Of a stretch of 12,327 nt of DNA, positions 1 through 6,434 are shown in pieces. Below the pieces are notes generated by a model. It was not told the DNA's origin and made no database searches. It saw only the letters and a list, made by a program, of their open reading frames with translations. The stretch's first letter is position 1, and each line of letters starts with the position of its first letter. The DNA is from Euryarchaeota archaeon UBA220 (lineage in GTDB: Archaea; Thermoplasmatota; Poseidoniia; Poseidoniales; Thalassarchaeaceae). The position numbers and the translations under genes are program-made. The DNA is taken from NCBI GenBank assembly GCA_002501885.1, contig DAON01000062.1, positions 1 through 12,327 on the forward strand, written 5' to 3'.

Positions 1-1
1 G

Positions 2-307
2 ACTCTCGGTAAACCTGCTGGATCTGATATTGTCCAAGGTAAAAAGACCCTGATTGCTATCCATGCCCTACAGTGTGGAAAAGAGATGCCTGCTTTTAGT
101 AAGGCGTATGGGGCGGGCGAATGTTCCGATGAAGACTTGGTTGCTGCCGTGCAAGAATTGTATGATAGTGGTTCTATTCAGTACGCGAAAGATAGAGCGA
201 TGCATCACCATGCATTGGCTCATGAGTGCCTAGATAAGTTAACTGACAACGATGCTGTATCCATACTCAGAGAGTTGACTGATTTTCAATTGATACGAAT
301 CAACTAG
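2..307 (+). CDS. Polyprenyl (geranylgeranyl-type) diphosphate synthase, C-terminal part (5' truncated)
   Basis: The frame is open from the left edge of the window, so only the last 101 codons are present and the true start lies outside. The fragment opens with LGKPAGSDIVQGKKTL, which matches the GKPxGxDIxxGKxTL segment just after the second aspartate-rich motif of trans-polyprenyl diphosphate synthases. The rest is the usual C-terminal helix bundle, with SGSIQYAKDRA resembling the 'sGaieyA...A' helix of the family. These enzymes condense isopentenyl diphosphate onto allylic diphosphates; in archaea they make the C20/C25 chains of ether lipids. The Mg-binding DDxxD motifs lie upstream and cannot be checked, and product chain length cannot be read from this part. 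The gene converges on fusA with 2 bp between the stop codons. Confidence 0.88.
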   Translation, partial: TLGKPAGSDIVQGKKTLIAIHALQCGKEMPAFSKAYGAGECSDEDLVAAVQELYDSGSIQYAKDRAMHHHALAHECLDKLTDNDAVSILRELTDFQLIRIN

Positions 308-309
308 TC

Positions 310-2517
310 TCAATCCATGTAATGTGCTTCACCTGGTATCTCAGGCTTGAGTCCCTTTCTTTCACGGATCTCTGCGGTCACATCACCAAACAGGTTCGGT
401 GGCAAGTGAACATACCCTGCATTCTCAGTATTCCATACTGCTCTGCCTTGACTAGCCGCCCTTATGTCATTAGAGAATCCGAATGTTTCTGCCACTGGCA
501 TGGTGCCGATAACACTGGCTGTACCGCCATCAACTGGCATATCTTCGATTATACCGCGGCGTGTAGTGACTTCTCTAGTAACTCCGCCGATTACATCGTT
601 TGGAGCATCGATGCGGATTTTCTGGATTGGTTCAAAGATTACAGACTTGGATCTAATTAGTGCTCCTTTCACTGCATTCCTGACTGCTGGAATAGTTTGT
701 GCTGGTCCGCGGTGAATGGCGTCTTCGTGGAGTTTTGCGTCAACCAATCTTACCATGACTCCCATCAAAGGCTCATCGGCTACTGGTCCCTTCTTGCAAA
801 CATCATTGAATCCCTCAATTATGAGTTCTCTTGTTTCGTGCAGATTCTGAATACCTTTGGTATCGTTTACGAGTACATTGGTACCGTTAATTGCGTAGAT
901 TTTTCTCATCATGTCCTTATTCAATCCAAACTCTGCAAATTGGTCACCTACTGCCTTTGCATCTTTGTTACGAACTGGTCCATCTCCGAAAGTGCCTTCC
1001 CTCAAGGCGTTAACAACATCATCAGGCAGAGGTTCTGTCTCGATGTAGAACCTATTGTGTCTGTTCGGAGATTTGCCCTCGAAAGCACGTCCCTTGTTGT
1101 CTTGAGAGATTGATTCGCGGTAAACAACAATCGGCTCACTGACTGAAACCTTGATGTTCTGTTCCTCTTCAAGTCTGTAGACTGTGATTTCAAGGTGCAA
1201 TTCTCCCATTCCAGCTAATAGAGCCTCCCCGGTCTCTTGGTTGGTGAAAACTTGTAGAGAAGCGTCTGCCTTTGCGAGGCTTCTTAGGGCGTCAATGAAC
1301 TTTGGAAGATCCTTCATCGACTTGGGTTCAACAGCAACAGTGACAACAGGCTCAGAGTAGTGTCTGATAGCCTCGAATGGAGTGGCGTCTTCCTCTCTAG
1401 TGATTGTTACACCTGCAGCAGCGCTTCGAACACCAGTCAAAGCAACTATGTTACCAGAGGAAACCTCTGGAACTTGGATTCTATCTCCGCCTACCATCAT
1501 GCTAACTTGTTGCACTCTCTCTGCTTTAGCACCTCCAAGAGCCCAAACCGTCTCTCCATGGGAGATTGTGCCAGAATAGATTCTGCCAACCGCAACCTCG
1601 CCAGCGTGCGGGTCCATCCAAATTTTCGTAATCATTAGTGAAAGTGGACCATCGGAATCACAGCCAATCATCGCTTTCCCTGTATCCGACTCTAGATCGC
1701 CTTGCCAGATATTAGGAATTCTGTACTTCTGCGCCACAAGCGGTGACGGTAGAACTTCTACAGCCATATCGAGTAGAACCTCGTGAACGGGGGCCTTCTT
1801 TGCCAATTCTTTCTGCTCTTCGTTGTGACAATGCTCAAAGATTTGTGGGAAGTTAATTCCTGATTTTTGCATGTAAGGTAATGTAATTCCCCAATTGTGG
1901 TATGCAGAACCAAATGCGACAGTACCTCCTTGTACACTGACTTGCCAGTCCTTACGGTGTTCTTCTGGAGCGAATTGGCGTATCAGAGTGTTAACTCTGG
2001 TTATCTGCTCTTGGAATCTGTTCATCATATCCTCAGGTGTTACCTGAAGTTCATTGATTAGACGATCAACCTTGTTGATGAATAGTACCGGCTTAACTTT
2101 CTCCTTGAGAGCCTGCCTAACGACGGTCTCAGTCTGAGGCATAGCACCTTCAACTGCACAAGTCAGAATGATACAACCATCTACTGCGCGCATGGCTCTT
2201 GTGACATCTCCTCCAAAGTCAACGTGTCCTGGAGTATCGATGAGATTGATCAGGTAGTCATCTCCACCTACGCTGTGAACCATAGAGGCACTTGCAGCAT
2301 TGATGGTTATTCCACGAGCGCTTTCTTGGTCATCGAAGTCAAGTACTCTAGATTTCCCTGCGAGATCCTCGGACATCATCCCAGCACCTGCAATTAGATT
2401 GTCAGAGAGTGTAGTCTTGCCGTGGTCAATGTGGGCAGCAATAGCTAGATTGCGTATCCTTTCCCTTTGGTGCATTACTTCTGTTGCACGCTTGATATTG
2501 TCCTCTTTCCTACCCAT
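310..2517 (-). CDS. fusA: Translation elongation factor EF-2
   Basis: GTPase that drives ribosomal translocation in the cytosol. With the ATG at 2517 the product is 735 residues, the usual archaeal EF-2 length, and begins MGRKEDNIKRATEVM like other archaeal EF-2s. An in-frame GTG nine bases upstream lies inside the Shine-Dalgarno AGGTG and is unlikely to be the start. Visible motifs are the P-loop AHIDHGKT (residues 28-35), switch RGITI (68-72), DTPGH (94-98) and NKVD (148-151). Domain IV carries LHEDAIHRGPAQ, and His602 in it is the expected diphthamide site. The C-terminal domain keeps RRGIIEDM and the ETFGFSNDIRAASQGRA stretch. It is the third gene of rps12-rps7-fusA, separated from rps7 by 99 bp containing hairpins. 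No tuf gene follows, unlike in methanogen str operons. Confidence 0.97.
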   Translation of the reverse strand: MGRKEDNIKRATEVMHQRERIRNLAIAAHIDHGKTTLSDNLIAGAGMMSEDLAGKSRVLDFDDQESARGITINAASASMVHSVGGDDYLINLIDTPGHVDFGGDVTRAMRAVDGCIILTCAVEGAMPQTETVVRQALKEKVKPVLFINKVDRLINELQVTPEDMMNRFQEQITRVNTLIRQFAPEEHRKDWQVSVQGGTVAFGSAYHNWGITLPYMQKSGINFPQIFEHCHNEEQKELAKKAPVHEVLLDMAVEVLPSPLVAQKYRIPNIWQGDLESDTGKAMIGCDSDGPLSLMITKIWMDPHAGEVAVGRIYSGTISHGETVWALGGAKAERVQQVSMMVGGDRIQVPEVSSGNIVALTGVRSAAAGVTITREEDATPFEAIRHYSEPVVTVAVEPKSMKDLPKFIDALRSLAKADASLQVFTNQETGEALLAGMGELHLEITVYRLEEEQNIKVSVSEPIVVYRESISQDNKGRAFEGKSPNRHNRFYIETEPLPDDVVNALREGTFGDGPVRNKDAKAVGDQFAEFGLNKDMMRKIYAINGTNVLVNDTKGIQNLHETRELIIEGFNDVCKKGPVADEPLMGVMVRLVDAKLHEDAIHRGPAQTIPAVRNAVKGALIRSKSVIFEPIQKIRIDAPNDVIGGVTREVTTRRGIIEDMPVDGGTASVIGTMPVAETFGFSNDIRAASQGRAVWNTENAGYVHLPPNLFGDVTAEIRERKGLKPEIPGEAHYMD

Positions 2518-2547
2518 TGCTAACACCTGCTGTCGCGGCCACCTGAC

Positions 2548-2622
2548 ATCGGTTCATAAAGCCGATTGTGATACAACTGAAACGACTCTCAGTAGTCTTG
2601 TTGAGAGATGAAGCCATCATCG
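2548..2622 (-). promoter_or_regulatory. Cluster of inverted repeats between rps7 and fusA
   Basis: Three short perfect inverted repeats lie in the only real gap of the str operon. They are GATGA-n5-TCATC at 2607-2621, which spans the rps7 stop codon; CTCTCA-n10-TGAGAG at 2586-2607; and ATCGG-n9-CCGAT at 2548-2566. On the fusA mRNA they could form small stem-loops upstream of the AGGTG ribosome-binding site. Whether they act in attenuation, translational feedback or RNA processing, or not at all, cannot be told from one sequence. The stems are only 5-6 bp, so chance is a serious alternative. Confidence 0.35.
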
Positions 2623-3225
2623 AGCAGATGCAGCGATTCTCTCTATCTCTTCGCGCTTTGCTACCGAGAAAGAAGTGATGTCACCTTCTGCGGCCTTCGA
2701 GAGCTCAGATTGGATACCTTCAGTTAGTGTTCTTCGACTCTTAGCTGTGGCAGAAGCCGAACCCATTGCGATGTTTCTCAATGCAATATCTAGTCTGCGA
2801 TTAGGGGAGGAATCTACTGCCTTGGGTTGACTAACAGCTCCAACTTTAATTCTAGTGATTTCTTCGCATGGAGCTGCCTCAATGATTGCATCGATGAATT
2901 TCTGTAGAGGATTCTCGCCGGTCCTTTGAGCGATATTATCAAGTGCATTTTCGAAGGCTCTGGCGCAGTGTTGCTTCTTGCCTGAGAATTTTCCAGTTCG
3001 CATCAAGTTGTTGATAAAGCGCTCGACTACTGACAACTTCGACTTGCCGAACCATGCATTTGCGTGTCTACCGCCTGAATGCGGTGTGCCGATTGTTGTG
3101 AGATTGATGTATGGGGCTAGACCGGGGTCTGCACAGGTCACTTCCGCAGCATCCCACTTTCCGAAAACCATCGTTCCGATGCCTGCTATAGGCTTCTCCT
3201 GTTCCACGGTTGCTTCTTCAGACAT
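2617..3225 (-). CDS. rps7: Small ribosomal subunit protein uS7
   Basis: Primary binding protein of the 3' major (head) domain of 16S rRNA, contacting the E site. The product is 202 residues from the ATG at 3225, within the archaeal/eukaryotic S7 (S5e) size range. The conserved core is clear: SVVERFINNLMRTGKFSGKK (65-84), the NPLQKFIDAIIEAAPCEEI segment (105-123) and PNRRLDIALRNIA (141-153), ending with a conserved C-terminal AKREEIERIAASAR. The first ~20 residues are acidic and variable. I chose the ATG at 3225 because AGGTGA stands 4 bases before it and because the longer frame would run into rps12. The stop of rps12 (TGA) is part of that ribosome-binding site, so translation of the two genes is probably coupled. 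Confidence 0.95.
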   Translation of the reverse strand: MSEEATVEQEKPIAGIGTMVFGKWDAAEVTCADPGLAPYINLTTIGTPHSGGRHANAWFGKSKLSVVERFINNLMRTGKFSGKKQHCARAFENALDNIAQRTGENPLQKFIDAIIEAAPCEEITRIKVGAVSQPKAVDSSPNRRLDIALRNIAMGSASATAKSRRTLTEGIQSELSKAAEGDITSFSVAKREEIERIAASAR

Positions 3226-3229
3226 CGAA

Positions 3230-3670
3230 TCACCTAACTGGCTTCTCCTTGCGGCCGCGTACCATCTCATCTAGAGATACTCCATTGACCTTGATTACCT
3301 TGTATCGTACACCGGGAAGATCTCCGTAGGACCTACCCATTCTGCCACCAATTCCCTCTACTAGAACCTCATCGTGTTCGTCGATAAATGAAATTGCACC
3401 ATCCCCAGGGGCGAATGCAGTGAGTTTATTGCCGGTCCGAATTAAACTAATCTTGACCGCCTTTCTTATTCCTGAATTAGGCTGCTTGGCTTCGAAACCG
3501 ACTTTCTCAATTACAATGCCCTTGGCTTGTGTACTGCCCTTGAGAGGATCGTGCTTGAGAACTCCTCCCTGACGACGCTTGATCTCGCGGTCCCTGAACT
3601 TGCGTTCCTTCCAGCGATACTTCTTACGATCATTCTTCATCTTCGAACCGGAGAACAATCCACGACCCAA
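3230..3670 (-). CDS. rps12: Small ribosomal subunit protein uS12
   Basis: Decoding-centre protein of the 30S subunit. It is 146 residues, the archaeal/eukaryotic (S23e) length rather than the shorter bacterial one. It begins GRGLFSGSKMKNDRKKYRW and contains KQPNSGIRK (62-70), the highly conserved decoding-centre loop, then AFAPGDGAISFIDEHDEV and the LPGVRYKV-VNGVSL segment near the end. The start codon appears to be TTG at 3670: the residues directly after it match the family's N-terminus, and a strong GAGGTG lies 5 bases upstream, whereas the first in-frame ATG would cut off ten conserved residues. It is the first gene of the rps12-rps7-fusA operon, and its TGA stop sits inside the ribosome-binding site of rps7. 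Confidence 0.96.
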   Translation of the reverse strand: MGRGLFSGSKMKNDRKKYRWKERKFRDREIKRRQGGVLKHDPLKGSTQAKGIVIEKVGFEAKQPNSGIRKAVKISLIRTGNKLTAFAPGDGAISFIDEHDEVLVEGIGGRMGRSYGDLPGVRYKVIKVNGVSLDEMVRGRKEKPVR

Positions 3671-3675
3671 GTGTA

Positions 3676-3681
3676 CACCTC
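3676..3681 (-). promoter_or_regulatory. Shine-Dalgarno site of rps12, fixing a TTG start
   Basis: On the minus strand the bases read GAGGTG, then five bases, then TTG. This is close to the perfect anti-16S complement and decides the choice of a rare TTG initiation codon for uS12. Confidence 0.75.
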
Positions 3682-3709
3682 AGAATGACGCCCCGCCGAC
3701 CTACCCGCC

Positions 3710-3717
3710 ATATAAGA
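3710..3717. promoter_or_regulatory. TATA-like element between rps12 and the ubiD-type gene
   Basis: ATATAAGA on the plus strand (TCTTATAT on the minus) is the only clear TATA-like run in this divergent gap. Read to the right it predicts a start near 3738 and a leader of about 60 bases to the ubiD-type ATG. Read to the left it predicts a start near 3687, giving a short leader that just contains the GAGGTG of rps12. It could serve either or both directions. No flanking BRE was scored. Confidence 0.45.
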
Positions 3718-3727
3718 GCATGACGGA

Positions 3728-3742
3728 CTCACCATAGGTGAG
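3728..3742. promoter_or_regulatory. Perfect 6+3+6 palindrome near the predicted ubiD transcription start
   Basis: CTCACC-ATA-GGTGAG is an exact inverted repeat with a 3-base spacer. A further CTCACC half-site occurs at 3760-3765. It lies about 20-30 bases downstream of the TATA-like element, so it overlaps the expected transcription start and could be an operator for a dimeric regulator or a leader hairpin. Function is inferred from position only. Confidence 0.4.
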
Positions 3743-3799
3743 CGTCTAGATGCGCTAACCTCACCAACATTGAAGCAGAAGACGCGTCGGGCCCTAATT

Positions 3800-5071
3800 A
3801 TGGCCTTCAGGGATTTGTTAGATGGAGTCGAAGAGGTCAATCGAGAAATTAGTGTGAATCACGACATGTTGGATCATTCTACTTCAATAGGCCATAAGGC
3901 CGTGATGTTCAATCAAATCAAAGGTACTGATGGGCTTCGTTCAGCTCTCAATGTTCTGGCCAGAGACCGTTTGTGCTCTATATTCGATATATCACCAGGG
4001 GAATTAATTGATATCCTAGCTTGGGCCATGGATAATCCCGAAGAACCAATAGTTGTGGATAAGAAAAATGCTGCAGTATTCGAGAATACTCAGAAAGAAG
4101 TAGATCTTACTGCAATTCCAATCCCTTGGCACTATCCCGAAGATAGAGGAAGATATCAATCAGCTTCTGTGATCATTGCCCAATATGACGGTATCAGAAA
4201 TATGTCATTCCACCGACAATTTCTACGCGATGCTAATCATTGTGTTTCTCGGTTTGTCCCTAGACATCTGAGGACCATGACCGATAAGGCACGAGCTAAT
4301 GGAGAAGAGATAGATATCGCTGTAGTAAACGGTCCTGATGCAACAGTTCTGTTGGCAGCGGCCATGTCTTTCACACATGACTTAGACGAGTTAACTGTGG
4401 CAGCAGCCCTTCATCAGCGGCTACATGGTAAGCCACTAGAGTTGGTTACTCTGTCAAATGGCATTCAAGTGCCTGCAGACTCAGAATACGCTATGGAGGC
4501 AAGGATTACCCTAAGAGACGACGATGAAGGACCATATGTTGACATTACAGGAACAGTAGACGACATCAGACAGGAGCCTGTCATTGAATATGATGCCGTC
4601 CATCACAGAAATGGAGCGGTATTTCATGCCCTCATTCCTGCAGAAGTTGAACATAGGACGCTCATGGGTCTGCCTCGTGCACCAACAATTAAATCTGCAG
4701 TGAATGAAGTTGTACCTTGCACCGATGTCTACATGACCGATGGTGGAAGTGGATGGTTGTCGGCTGTTGTATCAATAACACCCCAGCAAGAGGGTGATGG
4801 TGTTAAGGCAATACATGCGGCTTTGAATGGTCATGGATCAATGAAGCAGGTTACTATTGTAGATACTGACATAGATTGCTCTAATCCAGTTAGGGTAGAA
4901 TGGGCTCTAATGACGCGATGGCAGCCCGATAAGGACACAGTAATCCTATCTAATCAGAAGGGTTCGAGTCTAGATCCTTCCAGAGGCGAAGATGGTTTGA
5001 CCAGTAAAATCGGTATCGATGCAACTTTACCACCTGGTATCGATCGCTCTCCTTATGAGAGTGTACTGTGA
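3800..5071 (+). CDS. UbiD-family decarboxylase, archaeal clade (possible anhydromevalonate phosphate decarboxylase)
   Basis: UbiD enzymes use prenylated FMN to decarboxylate alpha,beta-unsaturated acids. From the ATG at 3800 the protein is 423 residues and starts MAFRDLLDG, matching the family N-terminus; an in-frame TTG 30 bases upstream is less likely. Visible features are PWHYPEDRGRYQSA, NMSFHRQF with the expected active-site Arg139, RFVPRHLRTM, and EGPYVDITGT with Glu243 and Asp248. Bacterial/fungal UbiD/Fdc1 have Glu at the second position; from memory the archaeal subfamily usually carries EGPFVDIT, so Asp looks normal for it. The C-terminus has the typical VDTDIDCSNPVRVEWAL block. Archaeal members of this type make isopentenyl phosphate precursor in the modified mevalonate pathway; that assignment is inferred, as other substrates are possible. 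It heads a three-gene plus-strand cassette, and its TGA overlaps the ribosome-binding site of the next gene. Confidence 0.85.
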   Translation: MAFRDLLDGVEEVNREISVNHDMLDHSTSIGHKAVMFNQIKGTDGLRSALNVLARDRLCSIFDISPGELIDILAWAMDNPEEPIVVDKKNAAVFENTQKEVDLTAIPIPWHYPEDRGRYQSASVIIAQYDGIRNMSFHRQFLRDANHCVSRFVPRHLRTMTDKARANGEEIDIAVVNGPDATVLLAAAMSFTHDLDELTVAAALHQRLHGKPLELVTLSNGIQVPADSEYAMEARITLRDDDEGPYVDITGTVDDIRQEPVIEYDAVHHRNGAVFHALIPAEVEHRTLMGLPRAPTIKSAVNEVVPCTDVYMTDGGSGWLSAVVSITPQQEGDGVKAIHAALNGHGSMKQVTIVDTDIDCSNPVRVEWALMTRWQPDKDTVILSNQKGSSLDPSRGEDGLTSKIGIDATLPPGIDRSPYESVL

Positions 5072-5079
5072 GGTATTTG

Positions 5080-6042
5080 ATGGCTACAGATATAGGCGCA
5101 AGCCTTCAACACCCGAGGCGCAGCTTGGGCAATAGGCATCGAAGTCAGGCTCGTAAATTCATCGATATGTCAAAAGACGATTCAGACTATCTCAGTTGGG
5201 CAGAACAGAGTGCGAGGCAGGCAGTTTTGCATGACTTCACTCATCCTGATAATTGGAGAGTTCTTGTTGAAACTAAGTTGTTATCTGGAGATGATGCGGG
5301 GATTCGGGCCGTTCTAGTGGAGTTATTTTCTGTGTTAGGTAGAGACCCGGAATCATTGAAACAATTGGAGAATGTTGACATGACTGAAACGGGTTCACAA
5401 ATTCTTGAGGCGAGTCTAAGTGCAGACCCACTAGATCCTGATTATTGGTGGGAGAAGACTAACGCGGTTGAACATGGGGTTCAGGATTTCTGTGAAAGAT
5501 TAAAGTCATTAGATTTGACTGATATACGAGCAAATGTATTATTCTCAAGGAGGTTAGAACGTCTGAGAGATTCCGGATTTGAAGAGGAATTTCTAGAACT
5601 CTCAAAATTAGTCCTAGCCCACCGACCAAACAATCACGAAACATGGTCCGAATTAGGAAGAATGCATGAGAGAAGAGGAGAGTATGATAACGCTTGGATG
5701 TGTTATGATCAGGCTCAATTGCACTTCCCAGAGATTCCAACTAGAGACCGCTTCATAGAGAGGATGGAATCAAAGATGGATGATAATGTAACAACAACAT
5801 GGAATGCGCCAGGAATTGAGTCAAAAGTTGAGTTCCTAAGCAGGATGCAGACACTGGCTAGTCAGGCTGTTCCAACAACAGAAGTCTTCTTTGAAGATGA
5901 TAATAATCCAACAATGGGCGAAGTGGATGTTTTGTTGAGTGAAGAAAGATTCACTGAGGCTTTCTTCTTGGCTAGGAGGATGGCTGCAGAAGGCGTTGAG
6001 GGAGCAGTCGAGAAAGTCGAAGAGATAAGAGGGATGTTATGA
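5080..6042 (+). CDS. TPR-repeat protein of unknown function
   Basis: Protein of 320 residues with no signal peptide or membrane segment, so presumably cytosolic. I do not recognise the family. One strong tetratricopeptide repeat is visible around residues 186-219: NNHETWSELGRMHERRGEYD and the following helix fit the W-LG-Y-G-A-F-A-P pattern (W189, L192, G193, G200, A205, Y209, A212, P217). A weaker repeat lies near residues 38-72. The N-terminus has an arginine-rich stretch (HPRRSLGNRHRSQARK). The ATG at 5080 has GAGGT five bases before it, formed by the ubiD-type stop; the GTG at 5068 overlapping that stop is an alternative, and an ATG at 5167 would drop the basic region. The end overlaps the Nudix gene by four bases (ATGA). 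TPRs bind other proteins, so a scaffold role is likely; the partner is unknown. Confidence 0.75.
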   Translation: MATDIGASLQHPRRSLGNRHRSQARKFIDMSKDDSDYLSWAEQSARQAVLHDFTHPDNWRVLVETKLLSGDDAGIRAVLVELFSVLGRDPESLKQLENVDMTETGSQILEASLSADPLDPDYWWEKTNAVEHGVQDFCERLKSLDLTDIRANVLFSRRLERLRDSGFEEEFLELSKLVLAHRPNNHETWSELGRMHERRGEYDNAWMCYDQAQLHFPEIPTRDRFIERMESKMDDNVTTTWNAPGIESKVEFLSRMQTLASQAVPTTEVFFEDDNNPTMGEVDVLLSEERFTEAFFLARRMAAEGVEGAVEKVEEIRGML

Positions 6043-6434
6043 CTGAAGAGTTTGCATTGGCATGGACGACATCAAAGAATTCGCCCGATAATAGTTGGAT
6101 AATGGTACTACATACGGAAAGAGGATGGGAGTTGCCCGGAGGTGCTATTTCCGAAGGTGAAGAAATCGAACAAGCTGCCTTGAGGGAATTGTTTGAAGAG
6201 ACTGGACTATTGGGAATTGCAGTTGCAATCGAATCTAATTTAGTAGAAGGTGGACATGTAGTTTGGGTCCAAGTAGAAGAAGAACCTGGTCCTTTGTCTT
6301 GGGGCTCAATTGATTCAAATATCGAAGAAGTGGGTTGGTGCGTCGAAATTCCTGAAAATTTGGGATGGGGTGCCGAAGAGATTGAAGCAATCATATCTCA
6401 TGATTGGAGTAATTCTAAGAGTCTAGGGTCCTGA
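6039..6434 (+). CDS. Nudix hydrolase
   Basis: Small protein of 131 residues with an exact Nudix box at 35-57: G-x5-E-x7-R-E-L-F-E-E-T-G-L. Glu50, Glu53 and Glu54 supply the metal-binding acidic cluster. Nudix enzymes hydrolyse nucleoside diphosphates linked to another group (oxidised dNTPs, ADP-ribose, NAD-type or prenyl diphosphate compounds); nothing here identifies the substrate. WELPGGAISEGEEI before the box is the usual MutT-like entry. It starts at an ATGA overlap with the TPR gene, with GAGGGA just upstream, so the two are translationally linked. The last 12 codons run across the end of the convergent gene (37 bp antiparallel overlap), and the carboxy end after the predicted final helix (SNSKSLGS) looks non-conserved. 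Confidence 0.88.
   Translation: MTEEFALAWTTSKNSPDNSWIMVLHTERGWELPGGAISEGEEIEQAALRELFEETGLLGIAVAIESNLVEGGHVVWVQVEEEPGPLSWGSIDSNIEEVGWCVEIPENLGWGAEEIEAIISHDWSNSKSLGS

Noticed and set aside
199..215. Two ATGCAT copies near the left edge, similar to the psmA/dph6 repeats
   Set aside because: They are within a His-rich coding stretch (MHHHA) of the prenyl synthase and are explained by CAT/GCA codons.
322..660. Plus-strand open frame of 112 codons opposite the end of fusA
   Set aside because: It is antisense shadow of EF-2 domains IV-V with no ribosome-binding site or family match.
697..1113. Plus-strand open frame of 138 codons inside fusA
   Set aside because: It is antisense to the conserved EF-2 domains III-IV, is Cys/Ser/Ile-rich and has no motif.
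3226..3270. Earlier start for uS7
   Set aside because: It would run into rps12; AGGTGA directly before the ATG at 3225 fits better.
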